Source of the DNA: Betaproteobacteria bacterium
GTDB taxonomy: Bacteria; Pseudomonadota; Gammaproteobacteria; Burkholderiales; Casimicrobiaceae
DNA: 64,000 bases
Assembly: GCA_009778785.1 (NCBI GenBank)
Contig: WRFN01000011.1
Coordinates: 1-64,000 of the forward strand
Reading direction: 5' to 3'
Part shown: piece after piece, positions 8,497 through 18,899 of the stretch
How positions within the stretch are numbered: position 1 is the stretch's first letter
Layout of the letters: each line of letters opens with the position of its first letter
Position numbers and translations under genes: made by a program
The notes under the pieces: model-generated
Database searches by the model: none
What the model was told of the DNA's origin: nothing
Seen by the model: only the letters and a program-made list of their open reading frames with translations

Positions 8497-10943
8497 AATT
8501 CAGGGTAAGTCGTATAGCTGGGTGTTTTGTCGAGCCGCGTCGGATCGTCGGAAGTCGTGTAGCCGGGAACGCTGCGGCGCAACACTTCAAGCGGCGACGG
8601 GCCGACACGTCCCAAGCCGCTCAACTCCAGTTGCAAGAAGAAAGAAGTGTTGGTCTGCGAAACGGTCGTGGCCAAGCGGTGGAGGGCAGCGCGAATGATC
8701 CAGCAATCGGCATTGTATTCGAGGCCGCCGATAACCTCCAGCGTTTTTGAATCGACGAGCGAATAATTCCAGCGGGCTACCGCGCTCCAGCGCTGCGTCA
8801 GCGGCCATTGCGCGGCGAGATCGAATTGTTTGAGTTCCGTCAGCCCCTTGTCCGGGTCCTGATACTGCCGCGTGTAACGCCAACTGCCAGACAAGGCTTT
8901 CCCCGGCGACGGCATCCAGCGAGCGCTGACGTTGAATTGTTCGTACTGGGACGTGTCGAAATTGTACTGGGTCAGCACCGACGCCGACCAAGTGTGCGAG
9001 AGCCGCGCTTCTGCGCCGAACAAGAAGTCGGAACTGTCAGCGGAGCGCGGCACTTCACCCGGCAGCACGACGCGCTGATCGGAAAAATAAAAACGCTCGC
9101 CTGCCATCAAACGCAAAATTTCCGCCCCGCTGTCGCCCAGAATGCGCGACGTCATCGCCAACGTTACTTGATTGGCGTCGCCGAAACGGTCGCTGCCGAT
9201 GTAGCGGTTTTCGCTAAACAACTGGGAGAAATTGAAATCGTCGAGCGTGGTGTCGAACACCGGCATCTTGTCCTGATTGCGATACGGAACGTAAACATAA
9301 AAGAGGCGCGGCTCCAGTGTTTGCACATAGCGCGATCCGAAGAGCGAACCTTCGCGCTCGAAAGTCAGGCCGCTGTCGAAACTCATCACCGGAATGGAGA
9401 CGCCCAGCGTTTTGCCGGTGGTCGGCGCAGTGGTGTTGGAATCCAGCCAGTAATTGCGCTGCTGAATGCCGGCGCGAGCCGTCACGAACCAACCCAACTC
9501 CTGCTTCTTCCAGGCAATGGTCGGCTGAATCGTGAAGCGATCTCCCTGTGTCAGATCGATATGCGTGAAGCGGGTGTATTCGGCAGAGCCCGAAAGGCTG
9601 AGATCAAGCGAACGCAAGCTCGGCAACATCCAGTCGCTCATCGAAACGAGCACTTGCGGGGCGCGGTTGTACGGCGGTTGAATGTACGCGCTGCTGTCTT
9701 GCAAGGTCTGGAAATTCTGCACGCGCGCCAGCACCGAGAACGGCGCTTGAAACATGCGGATACCGGCTTCGCGCGACAGCGTGGTTTGCGAAGTCACTGC
9801 CAGCCGGTCGGCGAGGTCGGCGAAATAATTGTCGTCAGAAACTTTGGTCGCATCGACGTAAGCGTTCATCCACGGCGTCAAGCCTTGTTCGTGTTTCCAC
9901 GACATCAAGTAACGCGAAGTGCCGGTTTGCTGATCGTCCGGCAAGTATTCGCCGTTGATCTCGCCACGCATCGACAACGCGCCGCCAAACAGGTAGCGAA
10001 ATTGTCCGCCCAACTGCAAGCCGCGGTTGGTCATGATACGCGGCGAAATCGTGGCGTCGTAGTTGGGCGCAAGGTTGAGGTAATAAGGAATCATGAACTC
10101 GAAACCGCGAGCGTTCGACGAGCCGAACGTCGGCGTCAGAAAACCGGATTTGCGTTGATTGTTCAGTGGAAACTCCAGCCAGGGCGAGTAGAAGAGCGGC
10201 ACGTTCATGAAGCGCACCGAAGCGCCGTAAGCGGTGCCGACCGAACGCTGCGTGTCGATCTTCATCGTGTCGGCGTACAAAAACCAATCATTGCGCGGCG
10301 CTTGGCAAGTGGTGAAACGGCCTTGACTCAGCGTGTAAGCATCGGGGCCGTCGAAAGTCAGCGTTTTCGCGTCGCCGCGACCGCCGACCTCATCGACGTA
10401 AAACGACGGCGCTTGCAAGGTGCCGGTCGCTTCGCCGCGCGTGTAATCGATCTCGGGACCGGCAACCCAACTGCCGTAGCGACGCACCACCACGTTGCCG
10501 CGCGCTTGCAGCGTATCGGTGTCCTGATCGTAGCGCATCCAGTCGGCAAGCACCGTCTCCCGATGCGCGCGCAACTCGACGTGACCGCTCGCTTCGATTT
10601 GCCGACCGATGCCCTCGGTGCGGTCGGCGCGCAGGAAAACGGCGCCCTGCTCGGTTTTGGCATGCCCGACGGGTTGCAAGCCGGGCAGAGAACCTTGTTG
10701 CGACGTTGAATGTTGCGGTGGCGGCGTCGTTGGCACGATCGGATCAAACGCCGATAACGAGCGCGCGTCCCGCAGCTTGAGCGGCGGTGGGGAAGGCGGC
10801 GCGGAAACCGTTTCGACATCGGCGGCTTGCGCCGACGCGCACGGCGCCGCCAGCAACCATCCGGCGCTTGCCGCGATGAAAAGCGTGTGCTGGGTTGTTC
10901 GCTGCAAAGTCCGCCGCAATGACATGAAAATCGACACCGACAC
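8493..10943 (-). CDS. lptD: LPS-assembly protein LptD
   Basis: Signal peptide, LptA-like repeats, large beta-barrel; overlaps surA by 4 nt. Start may be the internal MSLRRTLQ. Confidence 0.95.
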   Translation of the reverse strand: MSVSIFMSLRRTLQRTTQHTLFIAASAGWLLAAPCASAQAADVETVSAPPSPPPLKLRDARSLSAFDPIVPTTPPPQHSTSQQGSLPGLQPVGHAKTEQGAVFLRADRTEGIGRQIEASGHVELRAHRETVLADWMRYDQDTDTLQARGNVVVRRYGSWVAGPEIDYTRGEATGTLQAPSFYVDEVGGRGDAKTLTFDGPDAYTLSQGRFTTCQAPRNDWFLYADTMKIDTQRSVGTAYGASVRFMNVPLFYSPWLEFPLNNQRKSGFLTPTFGSSNARGFEFMIPYYLNLAPNYDATISPRIMTNRGLQLGGQFRYLFGGALSMRGEINGEYLPDDQQTGTSRYLMSWKHEQGLTPWMNAYVDATKVSDDNYFADLADRLAVTSQTTLSREAGIRMFQAPFSVLARVQNFQTLQDSSAYIQPPYNRAPQVLVSMSDWMLPSLRSLDLSLSGSAEYTRFTHIDLTQGDRFTIQPTIAWKKQELGWFVTARAGIQQRNYWLDSNTTAPTTGKTLGVSIPVMSFDSGLTFEREGSLFGSRYVQTLEPRLFYVYVPYRNQDKMPVFDTTLDDFNFSQLFSENRYIGSDRFGDANQVTLAMTSRILGDSGAEILRLMAGERFYFSDQRVVLPGEVPRSADSSDFLFGAEARLSHTWSASVLTQYNFDTSQYEQFNVSARWMPSPGKALSGSWRYTRQYQDPDKGLTELKQFDLAAQWPLTQRWSAVARWNYSLVDSKTLEVIGGLEYNADCWIIRAALHRLATTVSQTNTSFFLQLELSGLGRVGPSPLEVLRRSVPGYTTSDDPTRLDKTPSYTTYPEF

Positions 10944-11059
10944 TTGGGTGAAAATGCGTTATTCTAGCCGACTCGATGGTTTTCGTTTGTTCTTGATGAA
11001 ATTGTTGGGCGCTTTGTGGTGACGCGCCCGGTGCCGACGCCGTTTTTTTGCGATTTTTC

Positions 11060-12109
11060 ATGCCGAAGTTATCTCACTCCCTCGATGCCGCCCGCGCCGC
11101 TGCTTTGGCGGCCTGGCTGGACGCGCAGTTCGACGGCGCGGCTTACGCCATGACGCCCGCTTCGGCGGACGCCAGTTTCCGCCGCTATTTTCGCGTGACC
11201 TTTCCGTCGTCACCGCCGGTATCGCAGGCGGGTCGGCCTTCGCTGATCGTGATGGACGCGCCGCCCGACAAGGAAGACTGCCGCCCGTTCATCAAGGTGG
11301 CGGGTTTGCTGCGCGGCTGCGGCGTCAATGCGCCGGAGATTTTCGCGCAGGATGTGGCGCAGGGATTTTTGTTGCTCGCCGATCTGGGCGACACCACTTA
11401 TCAAACGGCGCTGGAGCGCGGCGCGAACGCGCAAGCGCTGTATCGGGACGCGATCACGGCGTTGGCGGCTTTTCAGCGCATCGAAGCGCCCGCGTTGCCC
11501 GCTTACGACGAAGCGTTGTTGCGTCGTGAACTCGACCTTTTCCCCGATTGGTTCGTCGCCCGACATTGCGGGCACGAATGGCGCGACGCCGAGCGGGCGA
11601 TGCTGGAACGCACCTTTGCGTTGCTGATCGCCGCCGCGCGCACGCAGCCGCAAGTGTTCGTGCATCGCGATTACCACGTTCGCAATTTGATGGACGTGGC
11701 GGAAAACCGCCCCGGCGTCCTCGATTTTCAAGATGCGGTGGTCGGCCCGATCACTTACGATCTGGTGTCGCTCTTGCGCGATGCTTACGTGGCGTGGGAC
11801 GAAGAACAACAACTCGATTGGGCGATCCGCTATTGGGAACGCGCCCGTGCCGTTGGTTTGCCGGTGGCGGCACGCTTCGACGATTTCTGGCGCGACTTTG
11901 AATGGATGGGCGTGCAACGCCATTTAAAAGTCGTCGGGATTTTTGCGCGCTTGTGGCATCGCGACGGCAAAAACGCTTACCTCGCCGACGTGCCGCGCGT
12001 GTTGGGCTATTTGCGACAAGCCTGCGCGCGCTACACCGAACTGATGCCGTTGCTGCGTTTTCTCGATGTTCTCGAAAAACGCGAGCCGGTGATCGGCTAT
12101 ACTTTTTGA
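11060..12109 (+). CDS. amgK: Aminoglycoside phosphotransferase family; anomeric sugar kinase AmgK-like
   Basis: FVHRDYHVRNLM...GVLDFQDAVVGPITYDLVSLLRDAY; paired with a murU-like gene. Confidence 0.85.
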   Translation: MPKLSHSLDAARAAALAAWLDAQFDGAAYAMTPASADASFRRYFRVTFPSSPPVSQAGRPSLIVMDAPPDKEDCRPFIKVAGLLRGCGVNAPEIFAQDVAQGFLLLADLGDTTYQTALERGANAQALYRDAITALAAFQRIEAPALPAYDEALLRRELDLFPDWFVARHCGHEWRDAERAMLERTFALLIAAARTQPQVFVHRDYHVRNLMDVAENRPGVLDFQDAVVGPITYDLVSLLRDAYVAWDEEQQLDWAIRYWERARAVGLPVAARFDDFWRDFEWMGVQRHLKVVGIFARLWHRDGKNAYLADVPRVLGYLRQACARYTELMPLLRFLDVLEKREPVIGYTF

Positions 12110-12116
12110 GACGACG

Positions 12117-12899
12117 ATGAAAGCGCGCGCGATGATACTGGCTGCCGGTCGCGGCGAGCGCATGCGACCGTTGTCCGACCACACGCCGAAACCGTTGTTG
12201 ACGGCGGGCGGAAAACCGTTGATCGTCTGGCAGATTGAAGCGCTGGCGCGAGCCGGATTTCACGAAATCGTGATCAATGTCGCCTGGAAAAACGCGCAAA
12301 TCGAAGCGGCGCTCGGCGACGGCGCGGCGTGGCAGGTTCGCCTTCTGTATTCGCGGGAAAATCCGGCGCTGGAAACGGCTGGTGGCATCGCGCACGCGCT
12401 GCCGTTGCTCGAACCGGGGCCGGTGCTGATCGTGAGCGCCGATGTCTGGAGCGCTTTCGATTACCGCGCGCTCTTGCCGCAGATCGAAAAAATGCTGGAT
12501 GGCAAAGGGCGTGAAAAAAACGCCGCACATAAAAACAGCGCGGCGCATCTGGTGATGGTGCCCAATCCGCCGTATCATCCCGAAGGCGATTTCGCGTTGA
12601 ATCGCGGGGGCTTGCTGGAGCTTCAACCGGTCGGGCTGACCCTGAGTCAAAATGAAGGGGCGAGAGAGGAAAAATCCAGTGAGCCTCTGACCTTCGGCAA
12701 CATCGGCATTTACCATACCCGTTTGTTCACAAACATCGCGCCCGATGTGCCGCAAAAGCTGACGCCGTATTACCGGCAATGGGTCGCGCAAGGCTTTGTT
12801 TCCGGCGAACGCTACGACGGCCTCTGGTTCAACGTCGGCGCGCCGGAAGATTTGGCGGCGCTGGATCAGACGCTGATAACAGGAAAAGATAAGCGATGA
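12117..12899 (+). CDS. murU: N-acetylmuramate-1-phosphate uridylyltransferase MurU-like nucleotidyltransferase
   Basis: MILAAGRGERMRPLSDHTPKPLLTAGGKPLI; downstream of amgK. Confidence 0.85.
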   Translation: MKARAMILAAGRGERMRPLSDHTPKPLLTAGGKPLIVWQIEALARAGFHEIVINVAWKNAQIEAALGDGAAWQVRLLYSRENPALETAGGIAHALPLLEPGPVLIVSADVWSAFDYRALLPQIEKMLDGKGREKNAAHKNSAAHLVMVPNPPYHPEGDFALNRGGLLELQPVGLTLSQNEGAREEKSSEPLTFGNIGIYHTRLFTNIAPDVPQKLTPYYRQWVAQGFVSGERYDGLWFNVGAPEDLAALDQTLITGKDKR

Positions 12900-13627
12900 A
12901 GATGAAGGTTATCATTCTTTTGGGGATCATTGTGATTTTACTCAGCAGTTGTGTTCCCGTGCTGTCGTACTCGGTAACGCCATATGCCGGTTCACTGGAT
13001 CGATGCCTCGACATACAAGGGACTTATATGGAGCTCTATAAAGAGAAGCTTTATAAAGAAGGGGGGGGGTTCGGTGAGTTAAGTGATTTTCTTCCTCGTC
13101 GCTTCGACAGAGAAAGCAACAAAGAAGGTTTTCGATATTTCTATCGAGGGGAGAAGAAACTGAACTTGATCGATACATGGATTACTTTTCGCTTTCTCGA
13201 CAGTCAGCGGTTAGAGGCGACGGTTTTTAATATTGAAGGTCAATCTTTTACGATGGTATTCAACATGCAGGAGAGAGACCAGGAATCAAACTGGAGGAAA
13301 GAAGAAAAGTTCTCTTGCGACGCCTCATCGTGGCAAAAATCTTTCACTGATTTTTCCATGGGGGAGGGCGGAAGAAGCAAATCTCGACGCTTTATGGAGA
13401 TCACCAGGTATTCTTCCGGCGTCTTAAAGATGGAGGACAAACGAGATAGGTGGAGCGGATATTTTGGCTTGTATATGAAATTGAGCGACCCGTTGATTGC
13501 CGGAGAAATGGTCAGTTATTTCCGCAAAGTCGATCTGACCGTTGACGACATTCGCGCAATGAATGACAAAGCGAAGCGAGCGATTTACGATCAACTGGCT
13601 ACCAACCCGCCGCCGGAAAGTCCGTAG
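12896..13627 (+). CDS. Uncharacterised lipoprotein, paralog 1 of a three-member family
   Basis: Lipobox LLSSC; shares GSLDRCLDIQGTY and YFRKVDLTVDDIRAMNDKAKRAIYDQLATNPPPES with 45309..46046 and 44591..45303; 4-nt ATGA overlap with murU. Confidence 0.85.
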   Translation: MKMKVIILLGIIVILLSSCVPVLSYSVTPYAGSLDRCLDIQGTYMELYKEKLYKEGGGFGELSDFLPRRFDRESNKEGFRYFYRGEKKLNLIDTWITFRFLDSQRLEATVFNIEGQSFTMVFNMQERDQESNWRKEEKFSCDASSWQKSFTDFSMGEGGRSKSRRFMEITRYSSGVLKMEDKRDRWSGYFGLYMKLSDPLIAGEMVSYFRKVDLTVDDIRAMNDKAKRAIYDQLATNPPPESP

Positions 13628-13740
13628 CGGGCTGATGGATTCCGGTTGCCCGGAGTTCAAACGAATTCCCGCATTGAAGCTGTAAAATTGGGTTGTCTGA
13701 TGTTGTTACCCTCTTTACTTTTAGAAATACGATCCATTCC

Positions 13741-15783
13741 ATGAATAATCCACTGTTGGTTTCTTCGGGGCTTCCCCGCTTTTCCGATATTCGCCCCGAG
13801 TATGTGGCGCCGGCGCTGGCGCAGCGCTTGCAGGAAGCGCGCGAAGCAGTCGAACAGGCGGTTGCTTGTGACGAGCCGCCGACTTGGGAGAATCTGGCCG
13901 CGCCGCTTTCGGAAGAGCTCGACCGCCTTGAGCAAATGTGGGGCGCGGTGTCGCACCTGAACGCCGTCGTCAGTACGCCGCCGTTACGCGACGCTTACAA
14001 CACCGGCCTGCCGTTGCTGACCGCGTTTCACAGCGAAGTGTCGCAGGACGCGCGCTTGTTCGCGCGCTATCGGGCATTGCGTGACGCTTCGTTGTTTGCA
14101 ACGTTGCCGGAAGCGCAACGCAAAGCAATCGACAACGCCTTGCGCGATTTTCGTTTGGGCGGCGTCGATTTGCCGGAGCCGCAACGCGCGCGCTTCAAGG
14201 CGTTGCACGAGGAAGAAGCGCAGTTGTCGGCTACGTTTGACGATCATTTACTCGACGCGACGCAGGATTTTTCGCTCCTCGTCACCGATGAAAAAGAGCT
14301 TGCCGGCCTTCCAGCGGATGTGATTGCCGAAGCGCGCGCGCAAGCCGAGAAAAACCAGCAGGCGGGCTGGCGCTTGACGTTGCTGTCGCCGTGTTACCGG
14401 CCGGTGATGCAATACGCCGAGCATCGTCCCTTGCGCGCGGCGTTGCATCGCGCTTACGCGACGCGCGCGTCCGAGTTGGGCGTCGATCCGGCGCGCGACA
14501 ATACGGCGCTGATTCAGCAGTTGTTGACGCTGCGCGCTGAAGAAGCCGCTTTGCTCGACTACCCGCATTACGGCGCAGTTTCGCTGGTGCCGAAAATGGC
14601 CGATAGCGTGGACGAAGTGCTGGCTTTTCTCAATGATTTGGCGAAACGGGTGCGGCCTTTCGCCGAGCGCGATCTGGCCATGCTGAAAACGTTTGCGCGG
14701 GAAGCGCTCGGGCTGGCGGAGATGGAACCGTGGGACGTGGCGTTTGCTTCGGAGAAAATGAAGCAACGCGATTATGCGTTCTCCGATCAGGAAGTGCGCG
14801 CCTATTTTCAGGAAGAGAAAGTTTTGAGCGGTTTGTTTCGGGTGATCGAAACTTTGTACGGCGCTGTCGCGCATGCCGTTCCGGCGGAAACCTGGCATCC
14901 CGATGTTCGCCATTTCGAGTTGCGCGATAAAAGCAGCAATGAAATGATCGGGCGGTTTTACCTCGATCTCTATGCGCGCGAGAAAAAACAAGGCGGCGCC
15001 TGGATGAACGGCGCGCTGCCGTTGCGGATCACACCAGCGGGAACGCAGCGGCCGGTGGTTTATTTGACCTGCAATTTTCCGGCGCCGGTGGACGGCAAAC
15101 CGGCGACCTTCACGCACGATGATGTGTTGACGCTGTTTCACGAATTCGGTCACGGTCTGCATCAACTGCTGACGCGCGAGCCGACGCCGGGCGTCTCCGG
15201 CCTCGAAGGGTTCGAGTGGGACGCGGTGGAATTGCCCAGCCAGTTGATGGAAAATTTCTGTTGGGAATGGGAAGTGGTCGAAGCGATGAGCGGGCACGTT
15301 GAAACGGGCGTGCCTTTGCCGCGTGCGTTGTTCGACAAAATGCTGGCGGCGCGCCACTTTCAGGCCGGATTGATGCTGCTCCGACAAATCGAATTCGGTT
15401 TGTTCGACATGCGGCTGCACGCGACGCCGCTGGTGCCCGAAGCGCGCGCGGTGCTGAACAGCGTGCGCCGCGACATCGCGGTGATGCGCTACGCCGACTA
15501 CGATCGTTTCGAGAACAGCTTCGGGCACATTTTTGCGGGCGGCTACGCCGCCGGTTACTACAGCTATTTGTGGGCGGAAGTGCTGTCGTCGGACGCTTAC
15601 AGCCTGTTTGAAGAGGCGGGCGGGCTTTCGGCGGGGGTCGGTCGGCGGCTGCGCGACGAGATTCTCGGGCGCGGAAGTGTGCGAAATGCGCTACAGTCGT
15701 TCATTGCGTTTCGCGGTCGGCCGCCCCAAATGGACGCCTTTTTGCGACATAATGGCATCATTGAGGCTACCAAGGAGACCTGA
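13741..15783 (+). CDS. prlC: M3 family metallopeptidase, oligopeptidase A
   Basis: LFHEFGHGLHQLL zinc site; FEWDAVELPSQLMENFCWE. Confidence 0.95.
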   Translation: MNNPLLVSSGLPRFSDIRPEYVAPALAQRLQEAREAVEQAVACDEPPTWENLAAPLSEELDRLEQMWGAVSHLNAVVSTPPLRDAYNTGLPLLTAFHSEVSQDARLFARYRALRDASLFATLPEAQRKAIDNALRDFRLGGVDLPEPQRARFKALHEEEAQLSATFDDHLLDATQDFSLLVTDEKELAGLPADVIAEARAQAEKNQQAGWRLTLLSPCYRPVMQYAEHRPLRAALHRAYATRASELGVDPARDNTALIQQLLTLRAEEAALLDYPHYGAVSLVPKMADSVDEVLAFLNDLAKRVRPFAERDLAMLKTFAREALGLAEMEPWDVAFASEKMKQRDYAFSDQEVRAYFQEEKVLSGLFRVIETLYGAVAHAVPAETWHPDVRHFELRDKSSNEMIGRFYLDLYAREKKQGGAWMNGALPLRITPAGTQRPVVYLTCNFPAPVDGKPATFTHDDVLTLFHEFGHGLHQLLTREPTPGVSGLEGFEWDAVELPSQLMENFCWEWEVVEAMSGHVETGVPLPRALFDKMLAARHFQAGLMLLRQIEFGLFDMRLHATPLVPEARAVLNSVRRDIAVMRYADYDRFENSFGHIFAGGYAAGYYSYLWAEVLSSDAYSLFEEAGGLSAGVGRRLRDEILGRGSVRNALQSFIAFRGRPPQMDAFLRHNGIIEATKET

Positions 15784-15785
15784 TC

Positions 15786-16424
15786 ATGTCTGCTTTCTCA
15801 TTTTTGCGTTACGCCGTGCCGATGGCCTTGCTGCTGGCTCTGGCTTTCGGCGCCAACGCCCAAACCCTTTATCGCTACGTCGATGCCGATGGTCGCGTCG
15901 TCTATACCGACAAACCGCCGCCGCCTTCCGCCAAAGACGCACAAATCAAGAACATGGACGCCAACATTGTCGAGAGCGACAAGATTTCGATGAGCACGCG
16001 GCAGGCGATGGAGCGCTTTCCGGTGACGCTGTACGCTTTCTCGTGCGGGCAACTGTGCGAAGACGCCGAAGCGTTGCTGCAAAAGCGCGGCATTCCTTAC
16101 ACCTTTGTCAACACGCAAAGTCAGGACGGCTCCGAAAAGTTGACGAAGCTGACCGGTGGTACACAAGTGCCGGTGTTGCAAGTGGGGGTAGATTTCGTCA
16201 AGGGATTCAACGAAGCAGCTTGGCAGCAAAAGCTCGATCAGGGCGGTTACAGCAAAGATGCCGGAGTGAAAACCGATGTGAAGCACACGGCGGCAAAGCC
16301 GGAGCCGAAGACGGAACCACCGAAGGCCAATGCCGCCGCAACGCCAAAATCGGATGCTGTGCCGCCGCCGATAGCGCCGTCGGATGCCGCACCGCCGCCG
16401 CCTTCCGATAATTCGGGAACGTGA
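15786..16424 (+). CDS. DUF4124/glutaredoxin-like periplasmic protein
   Basis: Signal peptide, TLYRYVDADGRVVYTDKPPP, glutaredoxin-like VTLYAFSCGQLCEDAEALLQKRGIPYTFVNTQ, Pro/Ala-rich tail. Confidence 0.8.
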   Translation: MSAFSFLRYAVPMALLLALAFGANAQTLYRYVDADGRVVYTDKPPPPSAKDAQIKNMDANIVESDKISMSTRQAMERFPVTLYAFSCGQLCEDAEALLQKRGIPYTFVNTQSQDGSEKLTKLTGGTQVPVLQVGVDFVKGFNEAAWQQKLDQGGYSKDAGVKTDVKHTAAKPEPKTEPPKANAAATPKSDAVPPPIAPSDAAPPPPSDNSGT

Positions 16425-16443
16425 CGGCGACCTGAAAGAAGCG

Positions 16444-16468
16444 CAAAGGCGGCCACAGGCCGCCTTTG
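16444..16468. terminator. Intrinsic terminator-like hairpin
   Basis: CAAAGGCGGCCACAGGCCGCCTTTG. Confidence 0.55.
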
Positions 16469-16495
16469 CATGTTAGCCGCTATCGAAAAATCACC

Positions 16496-17269
16496 ATGAA
16501 AATCGCCGCCTGGAACGTCAATTCGCTGAATGTGCGCTTGCCGCGCTTGCTGGCCTGGTTGGAAAAGCAAACGCCGGACATCGTTTGTTTGCAAGAAACC
16601 AAATGTGAGGATGTTCGTTTTCCGCAGGAGATTTTGCGGGAAGCCGGTTATCAAAATTGTTTTCACGGCCAGAAAACGTACAACGGCGTGGCGATTCTGG
16701 CGCGGCGCGAATTGCCGATGAGCGACGTTGGCCGCGGCATCGAAGATTACGACGACCCGCAAGCGCGCGTGATCGCGGCGACGGTGGCCGATGTGCGGGT
16801 GGTTTGCGTTTACGTGCCGAACGGGCAAGCGGTGGGCAGCGAAAAGTTTGAATACAAGATGCAGTGGTGTCGCCACTTGCGACGTTATTTGCAAGAGACA
16901 TTGACGCAACATCCGAAGCTCGTCGTCGCCGGTGATTTCAACATCGCGCCGGAAGATAGCGACGTGCACGATCCCGATGCCTGGCGCGGTCAGATTCTGT
17001 GTTCCGATGAAGAGCGCGCGACCTTCCGCGCGTTTCTTTCGCTGGGACTGTTCGACAGCTTTCGTTTGTTCGAGCAACCGCCCAACGTCTTTACTTGGTG
17101 GGATTACCGACAATTGGGCTTTGTTAAAAATCGCGGCCTTCGTATCGATCACCTGCTGATTTCCGAAGCATTGCGGTCGTCGTGCGTCGCCAGTGTCGTT
17201 GATCGCGATGAGCGCAAAGGCGAGAAGCCGTCGGATCACGCGCCGGTGATGGCAACATTGAAGGGTTAA
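16496..17269 (+). CDS. xthA: Exodeoxyribonuclease III
   Basis: MKIAAWNVNSLNVRLPRLL, LQETKC, GDFNIAPEDSDVHDP, SDHAPV. Confidence 0.95.
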   Translation: MKIAAWNVNSLNVRLPRLLAWLEKQTPDIVCLQETKCEDVRFPQEILREAGYQNCFHGQKTYNGVAILARRELPMSDVGRGIEDYDDPQARVIAATVADVRVVCVYVPNGQAVGSEKFEYKMQWCRHLRRYLQETLTQHPKLVVAGDFNIAPEDSDVHDPDAWRGQILCSDEERATFRAFLSLGLFDSFRLFEQPPNVFTWWDYRQLGFVKNRGLRIDHLLISEALRSSCVASVVDRDERKGEKPSDHAPVMATLKG

Positions 17270-17273
17270 GAAC

Positions 17274-17693
17274 ATGGATCTCGACATCGAGCGCATTCGC
17301 ACTTTTTTCACAAAGGATCGTTTCGCTACCAACGCGGGCATCGTGATCGACACGGTGACGCCGGAAGAAGTGCTGTGCAGCATGCCGATCACGAGCGAAC
17401 ATTTGAATTCGAGCGGCACGGTTCATGGCGGCGCGATTTTCACACTGGCCGATTTGGCTTTTGCCGTGCACTCCAATCTGCGCCGGTTCCGCGGCGAAAA
17501 AGTGGGCATCACGGTGGGGCAGTCGATCAGTGTTTCCTATCTTGCGGCATCCAAGGGATCGCGCTTGATCGCGCGCTCGGTTTGCCTTTCGCAAGGAAAG
17601 AACGTGTCGGTGTATCGCGTCGAAGTGCGGGACGATCTGGGCAACTTCATAGCGGACATGCGGGGGAACGGGTTTACGAAAGCGACAGAATAA
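17274..17693 (+). CDS. PaaI family hotdog thioesterase
   Basis: LNSSGTVHGGAIFTLADLAFAVHSN. Confidence 0.9.
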   Translation: MDLDIERIRTFFTKDRFATNAGIVIDTVTPEEVLCSMPITSEHLNSSGTVHGGAIFTLADLAFAVHSNLRRFRGEKVGITVGQSISVSYLAASKGSRLIARSVCLSQGKNVSVYRVEVRDDLGNFIADMRGNGFTKATE

Positions 17694-17804
17694 ATTTCTC
17701 TCTTGGGAGGAGTGAATGCCGAAGGCGGACGGGGTAGTTAAGACGTGTCGGCACCCCCCGCCAACTTTCGTGGGCACTCCCTTTCAAAAAGGGAGCGGTT
17801 AACC

Positions 17805-18899
17805 TCAGACGTTAAACAGAAAGTTCATCACGTCGCCGTCTTTCACGACGTATTCTTTGCCCTCGGCGCGCATTTTGCCCGCTTCTTTGGCGCCGTGTTC
17901 GCCGTTGTGCGCGATAAAATCTTCGTAAGCAATTGTTTGAGCGCGAATAAAGCCTTTTTCAAAATCGGTGTGAATCACGCCTGCCGCGCGCGGCGCGGTA
18001 TCGCCGACGTGAATCGTCCAGGCGCGCACTTCTTTCGGTCCTGCCGTGAAGTAGGTTTGCAAGCCGAGCAATTTATAACCGGCGTGAATCACGCGATCCA
18101 GCCCCGGTTCGGTCAGCCCCATATCGTCGAGAAACACTTTTTTATCGTTGTCGTCGAGGTCGGCAATTTCGGCTTCAAGCGCTGCACAGACGGGAACGAC
18201 CACGGCGTTTTCTTTGGCAGCGTAATCTTCAACCGCTTTCAGCAGCGGGTTGTCGTGAAAGCCATGTTCGTCAACGTTGGCAACGTACATTGTCGGCTTC
18301 ATCGTCAGCAGAAAAAATGGTTTCAACAACTCTTTTTCTTCGTCGTACAAATCGGCGGTGCGGGCGGGGCGACTCTCGTTCAACACGGCCAGCACTTTTT
18401 GCAGCACTTCAAACAAGCGCTTGGCGTCTTTGTCGCCGCCGGCGCGCGCCACTTTTTCCACTTTGCTGATTTGTTTTTCGACGGCCGCCAGATCGGCCAG
18501 CGCCAACTCGGTGTGAATCGTTTCGATGTCGGAAACCGGATCGACTTTGCCGGAAACGTGCACGACATTCTCGTTCTGGAAGCAACGAACAACATGCGCG
18601 ATGGCATCGGTTTCGCGGATGTTGGCGAGGAACTGGTTGCCGAGCCCTTCGCCTTTGGACGCGCCCGCCACCAGCCCGGCGATATCGACGAATTCGACGA
18701 TGGCGTGCTGGATTTTTTGCGGATGCGAAATTTTTGCCAACGCGTCCAAACGCGGATCGGGCACTTCGACAATGCCGATGTTCGGCTCGATGGTGCAGAA
18801 CGGATAATTTTCAGCAGCGATGCCCGCTTTGGTCAGCGCGTTGAAGAGGGTGGACTTGCCAACGTTCGGCAAGCCGACGATGCCGCAGCGTAAACTCAT
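17805..18899 (-). CDS. ychF: Redox-regulated ATPase YchF
   Basis: [41 protein letters not shown]-terminal [17 protein letters not shown]. Confidence 0.97.
   Translation of the reverse strand: MSLRCGIVGLPNVGKSTLFNALTKAGIAAENYPFCTIEPNIGIVEVPDPRLDALAKISHPQKIQHAIVEFVDIAGLVAGASKGEGLGNQFLANIRETDAIAHVVRCFQNENVVHVSGKVDPVSDIETIHTELALADLAAVEKQISKVEKVARAGGDKDAKRLFEVLQKVLAVLNESRPARTADLYDEEKELLKPFFLLTMKPTMYVANVDEHGFHDNPLLKAVEDYAAKENAVVVPVCAALEAEIADLDDNDKKVFLDDMGLTEPGLDRVIHAGYKLLGLQTYFTAGPKEVRAWTIHVGDTAPRAAGVIHTDFEKGFIRAQTIAYEDFIAHNGEHGAKEAGKMRAEGKEYVVKDGDVMNFLFNV

Noticed and set aside
8808-10709. 633-aa plus-strand ORF opposite lptD
   Set aside because: Antisense shadow of a clearly coding gene; Arg/His/Val-rich composition typical of reverse-frame translation in GC-rich DNA.
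14248-15528. 426-aa minus-strand ORF opposite prlC
   Set aside because: Antisense of a well-supported M3 peptidase gene.
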